Shown here piece by piece: positions 1 to 9,893 of a DNA stretch of 31,284 nucleotides. The stretch is from positions 368,260-399,543 of the forward strand of contig NW_019773914.1 of NCBI RefSeq assembly GCF_001039355.2, written 5' to 3'. This DNA comes from Lingula anatina. Its lineage: Eukaryota; Brachiopoda; Lingulata; Lingulida; Lingulidae. Under the pieces are notes generated by a model. It searched no databases and was not told the DNA's origin. It saw only the letters and a list, made by a program, of their open reading frames with translations. The position numbers were made by a program, and so were the translations under genes. The first letter of the stretch is position 1, and the number at the start of each line of letters is the position of its first letter.

Positions 1-27
1 TATTACCAGAGGTTTACGTACAACACA

Positions 28-250
28 GACTATCACCCCATTTCCATAGATTAGATGGACCTACTTTCGATCGACCTAACTCCCTGGGGGTTCACGCTAA
101 ATAGCCGTCAGCCGGGCGGACACGAAAGCTAATTATCCCCTTACAGCTTGTAGTAGGCGGGACGGACATTTAAGTCGGATTATCTGAAAGTAATCTAGTG
201 AGACTCCCCACGGGGATAGATCGATCTAAAATCTATGGGATTAGAGCCTT
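28..250. mobile_element. Foldback (palindromic) non-autonomous element, copy A, diverged
   Basis: The two halves are imperfect inverted repeats. The left arm contains GATCGACCTAACTCCC and a TTCACGCTAAAT block; the right arm, read in reverse complement, contains GATCGATCTATCCCC and a matching TCTCACTAGAT block. The centre carries a hairpin-like TAATTATCCCCTTA segment. The same arm sequences recur at 9894-10019, 13063-13311 and 20139-20392, so this is a repeat family. There is no coding capacity. Ends are approximate because this is the most diverged copy and target-site duplications could not be fixed. Confidence 0.55.
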
Positions 251-1572
251 AGATTGACGTACTGATCAATACGACGTCATAACTCAGTACAAGGTGCACG
301 TGTCCTCATCATTGTCCATCATTTCACCCTAATACAGCGTCGGAAACCATCCCACGTAAAAGCATGCTTGGAGAAATTCAATCCATTTTTGTTACCGTCT
401 TCATTTAGGGTATCGTTGCGCCAGAATATTGTAGTAGGAAATTAATGATCGACCAGTGTTGTAGAGGGGAAATTTGATTTCAAACCAAAGACGTCATGTT
501 TTGGCGTCTTTTTATGTGTAGTATTGGATTGTACACATAACAGATCCGCAATGTTAATTATCACTGTGCAACTGATCTTATTTCCAATATGTTGCAGTAA
601 GTAGGATGTATAAGAGGTACACTGTTTGAATCTATTAGGAAATCTCACAGCCAGTTTTGTTGACTAACCTATTGAAACACAAGGCCCATTGCTATAAACC
701 AAAGTGTAGCAACTAAATGAAGTAAATGCATCAAAGTGACGATGAAGAAATACACAAAAAAATGCGAGGTAAAAATCAAACGTAAGAAAAGTTGGAGGTA
801 TATATTTGACAAGATCACGGACATGGATGGAGGATTCTACTAATAACTTAATCCTTATTTATCAATTTATTTTGTCGTGTTATTAACACATCCATACATG
901 ACCCCTGTTTTAATAGTACTGTACTGTAACGGGTAATGCACGCGAGCATTTCGTCAGGCGCCGTTCCTTTTCTGTCAGTAACTGCACTACATATACTTAT
1001 CTTAACACATCAAGTTGAACAAAGTCTTATTTCTTATCATTTTTTATAAAAAAAGACCTTATCTGTCGTCAAAGGGACTACTCCTTGAAGTTTATTTTTC
1101 TCTTATAAACGTTTGGCATTTCACAGTATGCACAGTCTTCACACAAAAATACACAAAAGAAATAAGAAAAGCAAATAAGAGGAGAAAGCGGTTAAGGTAA
1201 CAAGAACCCTCGGCTATTCATTATTTATGTCTGACATAAGCCGATACCTGATTAGAATTTTCTTTTCTTTCAGTCTAATTCAACTGTAAAACAGCTGATT
1301 TTAATTATTTAATCACATAAACACAGGTGTAGACATAAATAGTCTCAGCTCAGGAGACGTGCAGACGAAGACAATACACACCCGATTTTTTGTTATTGAC
1401 AGCGAGAGCTAGTCTCCTTTGATTGAAAGGCACACGTTTATTTAGCTATTAAATTATGTATTTTTTCTGCGACAATACCACATTCTTTTATGCCCTCTAT
1501 CCACACAACAATTAATGTATAATCTGTACTGTGTGTTACGTTCATTTTTTTTTTTTTTTTTTTTTTGATGTC
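251..1572. other. Gene-free stretch
   Basis: AT-rich sequence with only short open frames in all directions and no recognisable domain, RNA gene or repeat. The frames at 442-648 and 1015-1200 are low-complexity and lack splice or composition support. Confidence 0.5.
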
Positions 1573-1575
1573 TTA

Positions 1576-1841
1576 GGTCGCATTCACAACAGATGATCCT
1601 TGGATCTACTGGTCTGTGGATGAAATATGGTGGACACTGCATGAAAGCAAGACCGCCTAATCCCTTAATGGTCTCCCAACCTCCATACGCGCCTTCCTTG
1701 CAGAAGTCTAACAATTAAACCTCCAAGCCGAAATTTAAGGAATAGGCGGTCTTGCTTTCATGTAGACAGTCTTGCTTAGGGGTCCGCCATATTTGATCCG
1801 GGATCAAGTAGATCTGAGGATCCTCTGTTCTGAATGCGACC
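1576..1841. mobile_element. Harbinger/Tourist-like MITE with TTA target duplication
   Basis: The element begins GGTCGCATTC and ends GAATGCGACC, and is flanked on both sides by TTA (1573-1575 and 1842-1844). The terminal inverted repeats extend inward for roughly 90 bases with mismatches: both arms share AACAGA, GATCCT, GATCTACT, ATATGG and CATGAAAGCAAGACCGCCTA blocks. Length is 266 bp and there is no transposase frame. A 3-bp TTA/TAA duplication and GG...CC ends are hallmarks of PIF/Harbinger elements, so mobilisation by a Harbinger transposase elsewhere in the genome is inferred. A long T-run (about 1545-1566) lies just upstream. Confidence 0.75.
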
Positions 1842-1844
1842 TTA

Positions 1845-2205
1845 AAATCGCATATTGTCTTCTACCATTCTGTTCTCTCTTTATGTGCACCTGTGATATT
1901 TGGAGCGTGGCCCACCCCAAAAATGATCCGATGACCTTTTTGCCAACTTCCTTCACTTCAATTATATAAAAAGGAAAAAGAAAACTCGACTGACACTAAG
2001 CCGGGTTCAGACAAGAGCTGCTTTGGACCGGGCATAGTTCATATTGACTTCTGGGTTATCATGCCTTAACCAAAAAGTTGCTCAATAGTTTAGAATTATG
2101 ACAAGCAAGTCATTATCTTTATTTCTGCACAAAAGTAGTCACGTTTGTACAGGAAGGTTGACATGTTGAATCTTCACTGAGATATTAAAGCGCGACAAGT
2201 TACAC

Positions 2206-2256
<51 letters not shown>

Positions 2257-2627
2257 GAGAGAGAGAGAGAGAGAAGAAAATTAAGCCACAACGAATTTGT
2301 ACACAAGGCGTCTGTGTTTTATCGCCATGATGTCTTCACTGTACTGTATAAGACGACAATGAATCAATTAAAGCCAAATGTTGACTTTTGATTCTTCAAT
2401 TATGCCGACCTCACCCCTGTCACAGGTGGTGGTGCGCTCCAGGTGGGGGACTGTGTGACGTCTTATGGACAACGTGTAAATAACTATCATAAAGAATAGT
2501 CAGCTAAAAGCGGGTTTGGATCAAACTTCTCTCAAACTTCGAACTGAAGAACGTACTTCTCATGCATTAGAAAATAGTGGAAGATTGTGTTTTCTTATTA
2601 AATTATTCATATCTTTAACGTATTTCT
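1845..2627. other. Gene-free stretch upstream of the Ly6-like gene
   Basis: No coding signal is visible. It holds the CA/GA microsatellite at 2202-2274 and ends at the start of the duplicated block at 2628. Any 5' untranslated exon of the downstream Ly6-like gene could lie here, but I cannot identify one. Confidence 0.45.
2202..2274. repeat. Compound (CA)n-(GA)n microsatellite
   Basis: About 25 CA units with one G interruption run from 2202 to 2251, followed after a short spacer by (AG)n at 2256-2274. Confidence 0.95.
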
Positions 2628-2881
2628 TTTTTTATATATATAAACACCATTGCGTCATGTCATAAAACAAGCTCTATCAAAATCGAAATTATAACAAGTA
2701 ATTTTTAACAGCTCTTGTGACGTCAGCGAGACGTCATTTGCAGTTTTCACCCACTTTGGCCTCATTCTCAACAGCTTGCTGCTGCTGCTGTCACAGAAGA
2801 GAAAGTCAATGTTTTTTTATCGACTGGTGTGATATTTTTTAACCTCATTGATCTTATTTAAAATTATTACTTAACCAAATA

Positions 2882-2936
2882 ATGCATCAAATAAGGCTTC
2901 TTCTGATGGTGATTATTTACGCTCCTTATTATGCCG
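2882..2936 (+). CDS. Duplicate copy of Ly6-like gene exon 1 (signal peptide)
   Basis: Identical to 4426-4480. It encodes the signal peptide MHQIRLLLMVIIYAPYYA plus the first base of an Asp codon, followed by a GTAAGT donor. The reading frame runs on into the intron without meaning. It is probably the same locus assembled twice rather than a second gene. Confidence 0.7.
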
Positions 2937-3558
2937 GTAAGTCCGTTTGTCTTCTGTATGTTTTAATTCTAATGCTATTATGTCCGATTTGTCTAAGTGT
3001 GCACACCTTAAGTAGAACTCAACTTCAAAAAATATATTTTTGGTCTAGGAAATATCTTAGCCAAGAAATCTAGTGTTTGCGAATTAGAATTTCTATTGAA
3101 TTATTCGTCTTAAGTATTATTATACATGCAGATATTATAGACCATTAAAACTTAACTTTGTTAAAAGGTTTAAATGTATCATGACAAACGTGTGGCCTTG
3201 AGTTGAGAAATAACAAGCTGTTGCCTGATTCCTATGAAACATCCTTTTATTGCGTGTTCGGCAAATCTAAGAATTTTTCCCATTAAAATGATGCTGAGAA
3301 GATGACTGAATGCGAAAAGTCATCCCCCTCAAAAAAGGAAGGGAAAGAAAAATTAATTTATCTTTTAAGAAGAACACTTCTTTAAAAGAATGGTCTGCTT
3401 TTTTTCTGTGATTTACACTAAAGTCACTGGTCTCGAAGAGAAAACGATAACATTTATTACTGGGGCTTTGCTTGGTTTGGGATCTCGCTGTAAAACTCAT
3501 AAAGCCTCTCGATACAAACCATAGTAACGGTCTTATATTTTTCTTTCGTTTCACTAAG

Positions 3559-4018
3559 ATGCCATTAAATGCTACACATGCGAGGGAACGGCTGCTAACG
3601 AAATCGACGCCAACGTGAAATGTTTGGAAACAGCTCACTTGGAATATTGTGAAGAGTTTGATCGGGATTACTACATGAACGCAGACGACGAAGATTATGA
3701 AGACGCAGAGGACTATGATTTTGAATACGAAGAAAGACCAAGGGCAAATACTAAAACGCGAAGGTCGCAAAGAAGCATTGAAGATGGGCTGGGAGAGACA
3801 GATCGCCAGAAAAGGGAGGACGACAGTTTTTATGAGAACTATTATGAAAGAATAGATCTCGCTGTTTCTCGCAGTAACGTGACTGTGACGTCATTGCCGT
3901 CGGAATTCACGACACGTTCCGGTAATAGATTTGACAAAGACAGGGACGCTAGGGTCCGTAAGAAAGATGGCGGCAGAAGATCGAAGTACGATGACTATGG
4001 GACTACTTATGAAACACA
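3559..4018 (+). pseudogene. Truncated duplicate of Ly6-like gene exon 2
   Basis: Starts after a TTTCACTAAG acceptor and reads in frame through the first four LU cysteines and most of the acidic/basic insert, then is cut by the N gap at 4019. Sequence equals 5104-5563. If real rather than an assembly duplicate it would be a broken partial gene with no downstream exons before the gap. Confidence 0.65.
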
Positions 4019-4171
4019 NNNNNNNNNNNNNNNNNNNNNNNNNNNNNNNNNNNNNNNNNNNNNNNNNNNNNNNNNNNNNNNNNNNNNNNNNNNNNNNNNN
4101 NNNNNNNNNNNNNNNNNNNNNNNNNNNNNNNNNNNNNNNNNNNNNNNNNNNNNNNNNNNNNNNNNNNNNNN
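4019..4171. other. Assembly gap (153 N)
   Basis: Run of N joining the two near-identical copies of the same 1.39-kb block. The gap length is probably an estimate and the true distance is likely negative (overlap). Confidence 0.95.
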
Positions 4172-4261
4172 TTTTTTATATATATAAACACCATTGCGTC
4201 ATGTCATAAAACAAGCTCTATCAAAATCGAAATTATAACAAGTAATTTTTAACAGCTCTTG

Positions 4262-4280
4262 TGACGTCAGCGAGACGTCA
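4262..4280 (+). promoter_or_regulatory. Tandem CRE-like sites upstream of the Ly6-like gene
   Basis: A full palindromic CRE, TGACGTCA, at 4262-4269 is followed by AGACGTCA at 4273-4280, start-to-start spacing 11 bp, close to one helical turn. The pair lies about 150 bp upstream of the ATG at 4426. It is repeated at 2718-2736 in the duplicated block. CREB/ATF-family proteins bind such sites; use here is inferred. Confidence 0.45.
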
Positions 4281-4425
4281 TTTGCAGTTTTCACCCACTT
4301 TGGCCTCATTCTCAACAGCTTGCTGCTGCTGCTGTCACAGAAGAGAAAGTCAATGTTTTTTTATCGACTGGTGTGATATTTTTTAACCTCATTGATCTTA
4401 TTTAAAATTATTACTTAACCAAATA

Positions 4426-4480
4426 ATGCATCAAATAAGGCTTCTTCTGATGGTGATTATTTACGCTCCTTATTATGCCG
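4426..4480 (+). CDS. Ly6-like gene exon 1
   Basis: Encodes the 18-residue signal peptide; start chosen because this ATG is directly followed by a hydrophobic LLLMVII core and an Ala before the predicted cleavage point. Ends in phase 1 at a strong GTAAGT donor. Confidence 0.8.
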
Positions 4481-7202
4481 GTAAGTCCGTTTGTCTTCTG
4501 TATGTTTTAATTCTAATGCTATTATGTCCGATTTGTCTAAGTGTGCACACCTTAAGTAGAACTCAACTTCAAAAAATATATTTTTGGTCTAGGAAATATC
4601 TTAGCCAAGAAATCTAGTGTTTGCGAATTAGAATTTCTATTGAATTATTCGTCTTAAGTATTATTATACATGCAGATATTATAGACCATTAAAACTTAAC
4701 TTTGTTAAAAGGTTTAAATGTATCATGACAAACGTGTGGCCTTGAGTTGAGAAATAACAAGCTGTTGCCTGATTCCTATGAAACATCCTTTTATTGCGTG
4801 TTCGGCAAATCTAAGAATTTTTCCCATTAAAATGATGCTGAGAAGATGACTGAATGCGAAATGTCATCCCCCTCAAAAAAAGGAAGGGAAAGAAAAATTA
4901 ATTTATCTTTTAAGAAGAACACTTCTTTAAAAGCATGGTCTGCTTTTTTTCTGTGATTTACACTAAAGTCACTGGTCTCGAAGAGAAAACGATAACATTT
5001 ATTACTGGGGCTTTGCTTGGTTTGGGATCTCGCTGTAAAACTCATATAGCCTCTCGATACAAACCATAGTAACGGTCTTATATTTTTCTTTCGTTTCACT
5101 AAGATGCCATTAAATGCTACACATGCGAGGGAACGGCTGCTAACGAAATCGACGCCAACGTGAAATGTTTGGAAACAGCTCACTTGGAATATTGTGAAGA
5201 GTTTGATCGGGATTACTACATGAACGCAGACGACGAAGATTATGAAGACGCAGAGGACTATGATTTTGAATACGAAGAAAGACCAAGGGCAAATACTAAA
5301 ACGCGAAGGTCGCAAAGAAGCATTGAAGATGGGCTGGGAGAGACAGATCGCCAGAAAAGGGAGGACGACAGTTTTTATGAGAACTATTATGAAAGAATAG
5401 ATCTCGCTGTTTCTCGCAGTAACGTGACTGTGACGTCATTGCCGTCGGAATTCACGACACGTTCCGGTAATAGATTTGACAAAGACAGGGACGCTAGGGT
5501 CCGTAAGAAAGATGGCGGCAGAAGATCGAAGTACGATGACTATGGGACTACTTATGAAACACATACGATGGCCTTTACTTCCACAACAATACGGACTACC
5601 ACACCCAACTGGCCCAAGGTAAGCATCAGGGAACAAAATAAGATACATTTAGTTTTGTGAATTTGAAAAACAGACATGAAATAAAATGAATTAGCGATTT
5701 TTCTAATGCGACATTTAGTACTAATATTTGAACACTGTATATTACTGATTTTTATTCATTGACCAATATTTCTATTCAAATGGCTATGTACAACACATCT
5801 TATATCATATGAATTAATAAAGTGTTCTGTTCCAGTACGATTGTTTTAGCCGTACCAGTAGTAATGGCTGGGAGAGTTACACGGTGAAGAAAGGCTGTAA
5901 GCAGAAGAGTTACTGTAGTTTAGATAATAACGCTAATAACTGGGCACAAACCTGGAATTATTGCTGTTTTCTGTCCAAATGCAACGTTAAAATGAGTGAG
6001 TACAGTTTTTTTATATCTCATAATTATAGAAGCGCCAGCCTTTATTTTAATCCAACTTGAAGTATAATTTGTTAAACATTAAAAATATTAACATGTTCCC
6101 TGGTTGCGATTTTTTAATATGCAGCATGAAATAATAAACGGTTTTTCTAAACTGTGAGCAGTAAAACTGAGCATATTGTAAAATACTAAAATGCTGCAGT
6201 CTTTAATTACCAATTATGGATACCTTTAATTGTAAGAAACTCTTTTATGTTAAGTGATTATGTCATTTCTACACGTAAAACGCCATGTTAAAACACCGTT
6301 TGTATTGGATCGAAAATTACAATAAATATAAAGCCTAACATTAAAATTAAAATAAAAAGCCTAACATTTAGAAAAGAAGTATAAGTATATATTTAAAGAT
6401 CTCTATAAGTATCTATAATTTCCTTTCAAGTTCAATCCAAAGCCAAGCGTCTTTACGGTAAGAAATGTCGCCGAGATGACGACTGTATCCAAGGAGACAA
6501 CGAGCGGTCAGTATGTCCAGGCTACTTTAAGGGATGTCCATCTTATGGAAAGGTCAGTACCGAGACAAATGCAATATTACATCGTTGATGAAAAGTTCAT
6601 TTTTTGAAGAGACTAAATTATATTCTGTCCTTGGATCAGGGCCTTTTTACACCCTTCAACAAAGACCCTTGATCAGTTGATTGATACATTTATCAGTGCG
6701 ATAACACTAGAACACATGTTGCACTAATTTTTTTTAACAAATATTATTATGTTCCTTGGAGAATATACAACTCTTCGAAAAACATACAGTATAAGGCAGC
6801 ATTTGCCCCTGTTGGGTAACAAGCTTGTGCTGATTTTCATTTGCTAAAATCGGTTCGAGATGTAAAGTTGGAATGCCTTTTTTATTATTTCCAAAACCCA
6901 AGCAAACAAAGGTTTTCAGACCACGGCAAACAAATTACATTTTTATCTTCCGTCCATTTCTAGTATAAACTGAGAATGGAATGCCGCCCTAAGGTCCGGA
7001 CGATGGCTAGCATTAAGAAAATCGGGCGGAAACAAGTCACGGACGAGGAGCGTCTTGCACATGACGAACACCAGTTTCCGGATAACGAAAAACGATGTTT
7101 CTGCAGGAAGGGCTTTATACGGAAAGGGCCCATATGCTCCAGTATGTTAAGTGTATTTCTTTTTTGATTAGTTGATTATTTAATGTATTATTTTCAATGT
7201 AT

Positions 7203-7241
<39 letters not shown>

Positions 7242-7573
7242 TTCTCTCTCTCTTCCTATCTGTCTATCTTTCTTTCTGACTACCTGTTTGTCTGTCTGAA
7301 TATATTTATATCCATCTACCTCTGTTCATGTATCTCTCTGTTTATTTTAGATTATTTCCTTGTTCTTTTATTTGTTGTACAAGTGCCAGATAGACATGTA
7401 CTGTGTCACCCAAATGAACTTACACAAACCTACTTAAGTAAATCACGGTGTAACATGTTGTCCTGTCTCCAGGTCCTGGCGTCCTGTCCTCGTCTCCCGA
7501 TGTCCTTGTGGTGACCCTCGCCCTGGTTGTCACAGCTGTGACACTGCAACAGATTGACAGTAAACAGAGCTGA
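4426..7573 (+). CDS. Ly6/uPAR (LU) domain protein with large insert, EB-like module and C-terminal anchor; six exons
   Basis: Exons 4426-4480, 5104-5618, 5836-5995, 6431-6552, 6964-7141 and 7473-7573, all GT-AG, join in frame to 376 residues. Residues 1-18 are a signal peptide. Residues 19-240 are an LU domain with all ten cysteines: C23-x2-C26, C40, C49, C193, C211-x5-C217, then C233-C234-x4-C239-N240. The CYTC opening and CC-x4-CN ending match CD59-type LU domains. Between C4 and C5, where CD59 has about six residues, there are 143: an acidic Tyr-rich part (50-77), two furin-like sites (RSQR at 87-90, RQKR at 101-104), an N-glycosylation motif N125-V-T, a basic part (about 138-161) and a Thr-rich part (167-185). 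Residues 256-342 hold eight more cysteines resembling an EB or EGF-like module. Residues 354-368 are hydrophobic, followed by eight mostly polar residues: a GPI signal or a single membrane segment. It presumably acts at the cell surface; ligand and role are unknown. I do not recognise the full architecture. Confidence 0.85.
5104..5618 (+). CDS. Ly6-like gene exon 2 (LU first half plus insert)
   Basis: Residues 19-190. The split Asp codon is followed by AIKCYTC, the usual opening of an LU domain, then C40 and C49. The rest of the exon is the whole non-cysteine insert, ending NWPK at a phase-0 GTAAGC donor. Confidence 0.85.
5836..5995 (+). CDS. Ly6-like gene exon 3 (LU second half)
   Basis: Residues 191-243, opening YDCFSR. 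Contains C193, C211, C217, C233, C234 and C239, ending with the LU signature CCFLSKCN. Acceptor TTCCAG, donor GTGAGT, phase 1. Confidence 0.85.
6431..6552 (+). CDS. Ly6-like gene exon 4 (EB-like module, first part)
   Basis: Residues 244-284 with C256, C262, C272 and C279 (KCRRDDDC and CPGYFKGC). Acceptor TTTCAAG, donor GTCAGT, phase 0. Confidence 0.8.
6964..7141 (+). CDS. Ly6-like gene exon 5 (EB-like module, second part)
   Basis: Residues 285-343 with C291, C329, C331 and C342. The C-F-C-x2-GF pattern at 329-335 resembles the end of EB or EGF-like domains. A Lys/Arg-rich linker separates C291 from C329. Acceptor TTTCTAG, donor GTATGT, phase 1. Confidence 0.8.
7200..7243. repeat. (ATTT)n microsatellite in intron 5 of the Ly6-like gene
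   Basis: About eleven uninterrupted 4-base units, followed by a pyrimidine-rich CTCT/TCTG tract to about 7300. Confidence 0.95.
7473..7573 (+). CDS. Ly6-like gene exon 6 (C-terminal anchor and stop)
   Basis: Residues 344-376: small residues PGVLSSSPD, then a hydrophobic stretch VLVVTLALVVTAVTL, then QQIDSKQS and TGA. Small residues before a terminal hydrophobic run suggest a GPI-attachment signal, as in most LU proteins. The polar last eight residues are atypical for that and would also fit a short cytoplasmic tail. Confidence 0.75.
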
Positions 7574-9893
7574 TTTCACCAAGTTGCTGATTTCATGGAC
7601 GTCATTTTGGGAATATCAGTCCAAAGAGAAAAAGACGTTTGGCAAATTGAGTTATGTTATATGTTAAAGAATATAATTACAGCGAAATCGAGTTTATATT
7701 CAGAATAACGAGGCACAAGGGTGCAGGTGAGGAAACTAACGGGGGGGAGGGGGGGGGAATCAGATTATTTATATGTTGTTTACCTCGTTCAATTTTAACA
7801 GTAAACATTTCTAAAGCCAGTATTTAAGCACATATATGACGATAAATGTATGTAAAGCAAAACGAAGCGTTTCTCGTGATTAAATTAATTGTCTCATTTC
7901 TTTGTAACGGCTGTAAACTGTCCGAGATTATATAACAGTAAATTGGAGTGCGTTTGATGCATTGGATTTTTTATTTGGATCACCTGTCACATTCTAGCAT
8001 CAGGAAGCGACCCATCTTGTATGCTGCCCTCTAGCGGCGTAATTATATATTAATGTAACCTGACCCATTGGAGCCTATGATAGAAATTATATGAAAGGAG
8101 AGATATCTGACATTCGCTGTAAGTTCAGCAAATTTACGGACAAATCGTGGAGCAGAAATAAAATTACAGTTTTCTCGTTCTGGTGTATTATGGTGGAAAG
8201 ATATTTCAACTGCATTCCGCAAAGCAACCGAAAATAAAAGGTCGGCTTAGTTAATGTCGTGTAACTGCATGATACTATTCTAATAAGTGTACACAAGGTG
8301 TCACATTACTCGAAATAATGATTATTTAGTTCGTTCTTTAATTTTAAACACAGTACTCCGTCAATAGCAAGCGCTTAGGGCAAAATACAGGCATGCGTCT
8401 TGTTGGTGACGTTCTGATCATAGCGATAAGACGACAATTGTCGAAAATGGGAAGCACTGAGTCGTTAAACATGCATCGGTACCGTGCTTTCTCTTTTGTA
8501 ACTCTTACCGTGGGATTAAAATGAAAACAGTGCATTATTGGCGAATGACAAGGGAGTAGCTTGTCTGTATCCCAACCAAACAACGATGTCATACATTTCT
8601 ATGTTCGATCTTTTAAGTTATAAAACTACGCAGACCGCTATAAGCGTTTGGGTCACTATAATAAGTTGATAGAGAGAATACTTAGTAGATGTTTTCTATA
8701 TCACAGCGATTTATTATTGAGCTAGTTTATTAATCTATCTACTTATCAAGTCGTTTTATATCATAAAATTACATTATAATTATAAAATTACATTATAATT
8801 TTAAAATACATTAAAATTGTTCTATTACAACCTCTATTGATTATGATGTCAGAGTCGCATGTTTCACAGTGTCTTTTGATACATGACAATTTTTTAGTTT
8901 TGGTTTCGTGTTAACCAAATTGTATTTGTGTTGGTAATTAGATCACAATCATGCTTTCTCGAATTCACAAGACAAAGAAAATTACACTGCTATCCTTAGA
9001 ATCATCTTTTCAACTGAAGAAAGGGAATCAAAAGCACATTAAATACTACACGTATATTTAAACTACATTGAACATTAGTAATAAAAATTAGAAAATTATA
9101 TAATGGCCATGATTGTAACTATGCGCATGCATATTTCTTCTAAAAGAATTCCCAATAGCCTTTCTTTAATTTACAATGGGAACAGTATAATTTTCAGATA
9201 TTTTATGCATTCTAGATAGTCCTATTTACAGTCTTTTTCCCTTTATTCTTATAAACAGCCCTCGGTTAAAGCGTTTTAAGACAATATATATCCATGCAGT
9301 TTATGATACACCTTATATAATAACCTAAACCCGTGCATTTTTGATGTTGAAAGGCCTCTTTTAGCTAGAACTTAAAGAACATACATGCACAGCAAAATTC
9401 ACAACAATCTGTATCATATTCTCCATATATATAATAAATGATTGACTGGCCCTTTAAAGTAGATATCATTTTTTCATTAAAGCAGAAAGCATCATTTATT
9501 TTGCCGTATCTGTGTCATTTAAAAACGGACGCTCAGATATCAGCGACGCAGTAAGTTAGCCAATGAGAATAGGAGCGTTTACACTTAAGTACTCAGATCG
9601 CTGTTCTATAATGCTGTAGATCAGGACCTGTTTTATGCAAAGTAACATGTGGTTTAGACAGCAGTCTTAAAGCTGCTTCATTTATACTTGACTGGAATAT
9701 ACAGTACCTAAACTGAATCTAATCTTTTTTATTAATTCATATCAGGTTCTTCCTTTTTCTTTCTACCATTTGGCCTTCCTTCTTCTTCATTTTTGGATGC
9801 GAACATGAGCATTTTTTTTTTCAATTACGTTTTCAAACTTCATGATTTATTCTTAAAAGTATTATGCTTCTCCAACCAAACCGAAATTATTTT
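7574..9893. other. 3' flank of the Ly6-like gene and gene-free stretch
   Basis: No convincing coding signal. Candidate AATAAA polyadenylation hexamers on the plus strand lie at 8157-8162 and 8233-8238. A short G-rich run lies near 7741-7758 and an imperfect tandem of an ATAAAATTACATTATAAT unit at about 8762-8815. Confidence 0.45.
8157..8162 (+). terminator. Candidate polyadenylation signal of the Ly6-like gene
   Basis: AATAAA about 580 bp after the stop codon. A second copy is at 8233-8238. Chosen only by position and consensus; no downstream cleavage element was verified. Confidence 0.25.

Larger units (their letters stand above)
2628..4018. repeat. First copy of a 1.39-kb near-identical direct duplication (likely assembly artefact)
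   Basis: This block matches 4172-5563 almost base for base (offset 1544, then 1545 after one extra A in an A-run near 4880). The only differences I find are in intron 1: three substitutions and that 1-base length change, about 0.3 percent. It stops exactly at the N gap, and the second copy starts exactly after it. That is the signature of two overlapping contigs, possibly from different haplotypes, placed in tandem. It contains duplicate exon 1 (2882-2936) and a truncated duplicate exon 2 (3559-4018) of the Ly6-like gene. Confidence 0.9.
4172..5563. repeat. Second copy of the 1.39-kb near-identical duplication
   Basis: Begins immediately after the N gap with the same T-run and TATATATA tract as 2628 and matches it through to 5563. 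From 5564 the sequence is unique and carries the remainder of the gene, so this copy is the one connected to the complete transcription unit. Confidence 0.9.

Noticed and set aside
2202-2274. Regular short-period repeat that might suggest a CRISPR-like array
   Set aside because: It is a dinucleotide microsatellite with no spacer structure, in a eukaryotic genome.
3267-3770. 167-residue minus-strand frame (and its twin at 4827-5315)
   Set aside because: It is antisense to intron 1 and exon 2 of the Ly6-like gene and is duplicated only because the block is duplicated. Its Phe/Val-rich content mirrors the acidic coding strand.
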